Made by a program: the position numbers and the translations under genes. Source: Miscanthus floridulus (lineage: Eukaryota > Streptophyta > Magnoliopsida > Poales > Poaceae). From it: a stretch of 64,000 bases of DNA. The stretch's first letter is position 1. The number at the start of each line of letters is the position of its first letter. Under the pieces are notes generated by a model that saw nothing but the letters and a program-made list of their open reading frames with translations, did not search any database and was not told the DNA's origin. Positions 58,662-64,000 of this stretch are shown one piece after another. The DNA lies in assembly GCF_019320115.1 (NCBI RefSeq), contig NC_089587.1:106441158-106505157 (forward strand). Reading direction: 5' to 3'.

Positions 58662-61011
58662 TGAAAGGACCTAGGATGTCGCCTAGAGGGGGGTGAATAG
58701 GCGTTTCTAAAAATTAACACCTTTAAATGAGGAAATGATTAGTAAAGGGAGTTTCTAAAATGGAAACTCCAAATAGGAGTAATACCACCCCTCACAAGTT
58801 AGCCATAGAGTATGTAAAAGATACTAAATAAATCTAGGAGCCACAATCCTACATCACAACGATTAGTGCAAGGATCAAATAAATTCAGCACTGAGCTCAA
58901 ATACTGGACATGTCCAGTATGAACGTGTTCTGCAAAGCAGCCTAACACAGAGCTCTAATACCGGACGTGTCTGGTATGAATACCAGACGTGTCTGGTATA
59001 CACGATTTCTATAGAACAGCCCCAAACTTGCTCCCTTCGATTTCTATATTCAAACCAAACTGCAGGTATCTACTGGAGATGACAGTAAACACAGACAACC
59101 TGCACAAGAGCTAGAGCAACACAAATATCGAATGAAATGCAAATTGAGACACGATATTTGTTTTACCGAAGTTCGGACTCGTTCGAGTCCTACTCTCCGT
59201 TGAGGGGGCTATGAGCAACCCAACGAAGGTCAGCCCTAGAGGGTACCACAAAGGTCACTCTAGCCAGAGTCTTTTCCAACTCCTTTTCCTCCTTCCACTA
59301 GATGATTCCGAGGTGGCAGAATCGACCGTTACAAACTTTCTGAGGCACACCACAATCTCTTGGGTGCTCTCCGGTGACGCCTAACCGTCTAGGACCAAAG
59401 AGTCCAAGAGTAACTAATGCGAATCACGAGATTGACAATATGCACAAGTGCTCAAGTGGTTGGATTGCTCTCTTTTTGAATTTCACTCAACCCACAATTT
59501 GATTTGGCAATTTGATCAATCACTCACTAAGAGAGGGTTGGGAGAGTTGGCAAGGCTCAAAAATGTGTGTGTGTATCAGCAGAATCAACAGCCTCCAAAG
59601 GTGGAGGCTTGGAGGTATTTATAGCCCCCTTGGAAAAACTAGTCGTTTTATAGCCGTTGCAATACCGGACACATCCGGTATACATACCGGACACGTCCAG
59701 TATGACTTACACTGCGCCAACGGTAGAAGTTGTGAGGTGTCGGAACTCCCGACTCACGTCGAAACTCCCGACCCTCAGTATATTTGAAAACCATGTAACT
59801 GAGTTAAAGTAAGTGAGGTGTTAGAACTCCCGACACATGCCGGAACTTCCGACCGTCGGAACTCCCGACTCACGTCAGAACTCCTGACCCTCAAGGCTTT
59901 TGAAAACTAGCCGTTGGCCTCTGGTCATGCATACCGAACACGTCTGGTATGACCAGGATAGTGAACTCTCCAATGTCAGTTAAAGTGCGAGACATCAGAA
60001 CTCCCGACCATTGTCGGAACTCCCGACTGTTGGAACTCTCAACCTACATCGGAACTCCCGACGAAACAACCTAAGAACAACAATTTTACCACTGCTGGGC
60101 ACATACCGGACACGTCCGGTATTGCTAGACCAGCAAAAATAAAGTTAGCTCTTTTGTCGCTCAAATACTCAAAACTCACATGGGTTGGCTTGAGCACTTA
60201 TGAAACATTATCTATCAACATGATGCATCCCTCTTAATAGTACGGCATACCTATTAAACTCAAGATAAAAGGAAAAATGAATTTATACCACTTGAGTTGA
60301 TCTATTTTGAATTGATGCCATCTCTTTCAATCTTCATCAAATAGAGGTGCTAACATGTTGATAATGATCTTTTCACTTGAGCATACCCATCTTGAGCACG
60401 TGACTTGATTCCATTCATCAAATTTGAATAATCACAAATGTATCAAGTCACTTCCATCAAACACTCCAATAGTGATTTGATCCTCCACATAAACATGGCC
60501 ATCATAGCTTGATTAGTACCTCAACTAAATGCAAGTACTTCCTTCTTCACCCTAGCTAGGTTCTTCGGCCGCCAAGCCGTCGCTTGCCCTTCACCCTTGC
60601 TTAGTACCTCGAAGCCTTTCCTTGCTATCTTCACCATCTCAAGACATCAAGTCACATCTTGTGTTGAATCATCCATTCATGTATTGTTATCTTTTTCATT
60701 TCAATTTAGCAAGCTTCAGATATGAGACCAATCCATATGCAATCCCTTATGTCTCATTAATTAATTCTTACAAGCTTGCTTTCACATAGTACATGCAAAT
60801 CCCACAATAATTAAGCCTTTGCATGAATTTCATTTGCATTATTGTCTTGTGCTTGAACTAGATTGTTTACACAACAACACATCATTTTGGCTTTTCATTA
60901 AGTACCTGTGAGATAACCTATTGCCTGTCCACACTTAGCAAACGGGTTAGTCCTTTAATCACGTTGTCATTCAATCATCCAAAACCCACTAAAGGGCTAG
61001 ATGCACTTTCA
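58662..61011 (-). mobile_element. 3' LTR of a second copia (Sirevirus-like) element, minus strand
   Basis: 2350 bp. On the plus strand it reads TGAAAGGACCTAGGATGTCG...ATGCACTTTCA. The polypurine tract lies just to its right and the env-position ORF beyond, so the element runs off the window to the right. The 5 bp before it (ACTTG) are the expected target duplication; the partner is outside the window. It carries seven dyad motifs and about ten CGGAACTCCCGAC words. Confidence 0.9.
58902..60121. repeat. Dispersed dyad repeats TACCGGAC-AC-GTCCGGTA in the LTR
   Basis: 18-bp dyads at 58902-58919 (perfect: TACTGGACATGTCCAGTA), 58959, 58981, 59663, 59685, 59932 and 60104 (TACCGGACACGTCCGGTA). Between them (59739-60064) lie about ten copies of CGGAACTCCCGAC or close variants. 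Palindromic LTR motifs are a known Sirevirus trait. Confidence 0.9.
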
Positions 61012-61025
61012 ATCTCCCCCGTTTT
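61012..61025 (-). promoter_or_regulatory. Polypurine tract of the second copia element
   Basis: Minus-strand AAAACGGGGGAGAT directly before the LTR start TGAAAGTGCATC. Confidence 0.85.
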
Positions 61026-61682
61026 GGTGATTGATGACAACTTGATTAAAGCTTACAAAAGGATATAAACATTTAAACTTTTGGGTTCAATGATTTATGA
61101 GAGGCTCCCCCTTAATATGTGCTCATGATTAGAATTCACAAAATGACCTCAAATGTCAATTGCACATACTAAAACATATAGGAGACTCCCCCTAAATCAT
61201 TGCATCCGTGGGGTGCATGTGTGTGTGACAAAGTGAAACTATGATGCATATGACAAGATATATCACACAAGAATAAATAGAAAGGCATCACATCAAATAT
61301 TTTCATTCTAGCATGCATAGTCCTTATGAAAATAAATATAACACATGTAATTCACACATAGTACTCATTACAAATTTTCTCAAGTCCACAAACCACTAAT
61401 ATATAAATAAAGATCATGTCTCAAGAGATACATAGATAAAGCATAAGTAAGTCTCATCTCTCACATGATACAATCTCTCTCAAATCCAAGATACATCAAT
61501 GAAGCTCAAAAACAAGAAACTACATCCTGCAGTACATATCTTCAGGAGATACATAGATAAACAAATGAAACTATCCTAAAGCTTTAATCAGTCTCTCTCC
61601 CCCTTTGTCATCTATCACCACAAAAGTCCAACAATGACATACTAAGGACAAAGGGGCTACAAGCTGTCACTGAAAGCTGAGA
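61026..61682. other. Spacer between the env-position ORF and the 3' LTR
   Basis: AT-rich, no ORF of interest. The phrase CTCCCCCTTAATATGTGC and similar C-runs (61108, 61188 and 61597) look like extra polypurine tracts on the minus strand, as reported for Sireviruses. Confidence 0.6.
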
Positions 61683-63499
61683 TCACTCATCATCATCATC
61701 ATCTCTACCAGCCTCCTCGTCATCTGAGCGTGTAACACCGGCTGGATGAGAACCACCCGCACCAGATGGGTCATAGCCACCAGACCCGTAGTAGCCGCCA
61801 CCACCTATGAGGTCACTCCACCAATCTGAAGCATAGTCGTTTGTAGTACTGGGACGTGGCTGAGAGTGAGTAGGCACACAAGCCTGAAGTGGTAGAGTGT
61901 CAGGGTGCTCAGGTGCCTGCTGCTGCTATCTCTGAATGAACTCAACATACTCTCTATCATATCTGGCATGTTGCTGCTCCTCAGTCTCAGGCTCACTAGC
62001 TGCCTCATCTGATAGTGGAGACCTAGGAGGATCAAGCTCAAGCCTAGAAGCAATTTGCTTCAAGGTTTGAGTATCCTTCCTCCTAGCCTCCCTCTCCTTC
62101 TGCTGCCTGGTCTAGATGTCCCGGCACATCCCAAATATGGAGCTGAAAAGCCTACAGATAGGCGAGGGAGGACTGCCACGGCGTGAAGAAGAACGTGAAG
62201 GAGCACATGGTGGAGGTGAAGCTCCTGCTGCAACACCACTCTCAGGTGCATCTGCCTCAGCTATACCTGCTGCTCCTCCTAGACCTACTGGAGGTAACCC
62301 TGTCTCAGGCAAGTCTGCAACAATCTTCAGGGCCTTGTGAATCTTATCATACTCGAATGTGTGCCCTGTCACCTGCTCAATCATATACATGATATAAGGA
62401 GTAAAACCACAGCCCTTGAGGGGCCTCTCTCCCACACTCCTGATCTCAGACCAAATAAAGTCAAACACACTGAAGGTGCCATCCTGTGGAGTAGGTTCCT
62501 AGAATAATATGCAATGTTGCCCTTATCTCCACCCTTGCAGTCAATAGTCTTCTTAAACATCCTATCCAGGTATCTGTAGGTAGGGTGAAGACCTAGAACC
62601 TTCCCCACTGCTCCTCTCTCACCTCCTAGTGGATACATATAGGTGAGCTACTCAGGGGGTAAAACCTGCTCGGTGTGGATCCGGTCTCTCTGGAGGTCAT
62701 CCTCTGAAAAGCCAAGGTGAGCGGCAAAAACATCATAATCAACATTGTACCACTGGCCCTCAAGCATCCAGTGCATCCACCTCTCATCCTCCTCAACGAA
62801 CAGAGTAGCATAGAACTGAGCTACTACCTCTGTGTTCCAGTCATGCTGGAACTCCATGATCTCATAAACCCTAGTGCGCTGGCAAATAGCAATGGCATGA
62901 TCAATTGAGGCCTTCTGTAACTCTCTAACGTACTGCCAGTCAATCCACTAAGACCTGGCAATAACTGGGTTCCTGGTGAGAATCACACTAGAGTAGAAGT
63001 CAAGGTGAAAAGTTGTCTGGAAGCGGTGATCATACTGAACCTTAGGTAAGCCTCTCGGATCAACCCTTCGCTCATCTCTAGCTTTCCTGGTCATACCCTT
63101 TCCCCTATAGTCAACTCTAGGAACATAAGAGGGCACATTGGGCAAACGTGTCTCAAGGAGACCATAATGCATCCCTTGACCAGGCTGGTGCTGAACTGGA
63201 GGAACTGGCTCCTCCTCCTCAATCTCCAGCTCCTCATCTGAGCTGTCACCTTCTGAGCCTCTGTCGGTGCTCTTCCTCTTTCTTTCTTCTCTAGACTCCA
63301 CTCTGAACTCACCAGTGTCAGTGTCAGAAGAAGAGCTCCTCGACCCCTCTGCATACTGAGGTGCTGCACAAGAGGCAGCCCTGGTAGACCTCCTACTGGT
63401 CGGCTTGAATCCTGGATGCATTTCCTATCTTGCCTTCTTGTACTTTTCTAGTGCTGGATCATGCCTGTGCTTGGACCTCGGCTCCTGTCATCCACTCAT
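61683..63499 (-). pseudogene. Third ORF (env position) of the copia element, broken
   Basis: Minus strand from an ATG at 63497-63499 (MSG, then a stop) to the stop after DDDDDE at 61683. It has an acidic Ser-rich N-terminus (63370-63190), then a domain with EFQHDWNTEVVAQFYATLF and GFSEDDLQRD that I recall from the family annotated as putative plant transposon protein. Next comes SEIRSVGERPLKGCGFTPYI, a Ser/Arg/Pro-rich linker and an acidic tail. Stops lie at about 63490, 63425, 62948, 62648, 62112 and 61928, and there is a frameshift near 62500. Sireviruses often carry an extra ORF here, called env-like by position; I see no convincing signal peptide or membrane anchor. Its role is unknown. 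Confidence 0.75.
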
Positions 63500-64000
63500 G
63501 GTTGTTGTCCTATATCCAAGGATTTTCAAGAAATTTCAGATACATGCCCAAAATTTTAATCTCGAATTGCAATTTAGACGTATAATCTTTGATCCATGGT
63601 TTTACATCCATTTTGACACACAACTGTCAATAAGTTTGCAAAACATAGATACAAAAGAAGCTAAGCCTAACAAACAATTCTATGCTTGGATTGAATCAAA
63701 AGGGAGCAGAGGGTCTGCTCTGCTGGGCCATCAGCAGCCCTAACTAGGGTTCCTGGATTCAAACCATCATGGATCAATTCCAAACTTTGGGCATTGCTTC
63801 TATATCACCAATGCAGCATATTGACCGAAGGAATTTCAATATCAAGCATTAACCATGTAGATCAGACGAGGTCCGCGATTAGGGTACCTTGAGAGAAGAG
63901 ATGAGAAGGCGATGAGAAATCCAAATCCCTAGGCCTTCAATCTTGATGCAAGCCTTCTCCAATGCGATCTCCTTCTCTCTCTTTTGTTGGTGAAAGTCTC
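63500..64000 (-). other. Leader-like region upstream of the env-position ORF
   Basis: No coding sequence. On the minus strand, a purine/pyrimidine-rich leader from 64000 leads to CTCAAGGTACCC at about 63885-63896, a possible splice donor, so the downstream ORF may be expressed from a spliced transcript. The element continues past the window. Confidence 0.4.

Overview
This is plant nuclear DNA, almost certainly from a grass (Poaceae; the repeat families fit a panicoid such as sugarcane, sorghum, Miscanthus or maize, but I cannot name the species). I see no intact host gene, tRNA, rRNA or CRISPR. Everything recognisable is transposable-element DNA: nested LTR retrotransposons, a MuDR-like transposase remnant, MITEs, minisatellites, a direct duplication and a large inverted duplication.

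Layout. (1) 1-7732 is the left copy of a direct duplication whose right copy is 46648-53871. Both hold an old LTR-type element with a gypsy solo LTR nested in it, then the start of a copia LTR. (2) 7733-9437 (minus) is a truncated MuDR transposase pseudogene whose GC-rich flank probably resumes at 34439. (3) 9823-34438 is a Ty3/gypsy element of Tat/Grande type on the minus strand: primer-binding site at 33997-34011, gag, protease, RT, RNase H, integrase, and an oppositely oriented intron-containing accessory gene on the plus strand (11545-15019). It has decayed by in-frame stops. (4) A much younger non-autonomous element (19840-31741, 5-bp target duplication ACGCT) sits in its gag. It has 4.2-kb LTRs and a 3.4-kb internal region with one non-gag-pol ORF behind its own TATA box. 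(5) 35096-42157 is non-coding with a probable non-autonomous Mutator-like element (38187-39271, 9-bp flanking repeats) and several short tandem repeats. (6) 42158-46794 is a large inverted duplication, arms about 1.6 kb and spacer about 1.4 kb. (7) 53338 onward is a copia (probably Sirevirus) element on the plus strand: 5' LTR, primer-binding site, gag and the start of pol. It is cut by a gypsy solo LTR (55573-57120, TSD AGATG) and by a second copia element on the minus strand whose 3' LTR is 58662-61011 and whose env-position ORF fills 61683-63499.

Relative history from nesting and eye-counted divergence: the solo LTR at 49878 predates the direct duplication, because both copies carry it. 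The Tat element (LTRs about 5% different over 426 bp) is older than the 19840-31741 element (LTRs under about 1% different). A Tourist MITE entered the left palindrome arm after the arms formed, because the right arm keeps the empty site.

The most promising leads are the ORF at 24853-25692, whose N-terminal layout resembles a double-stranded-RNA-binding fold; the 42-47 kb inverted duplication, which could make hairpin RNA; and the dyad-rich LTR at 58662-61011.
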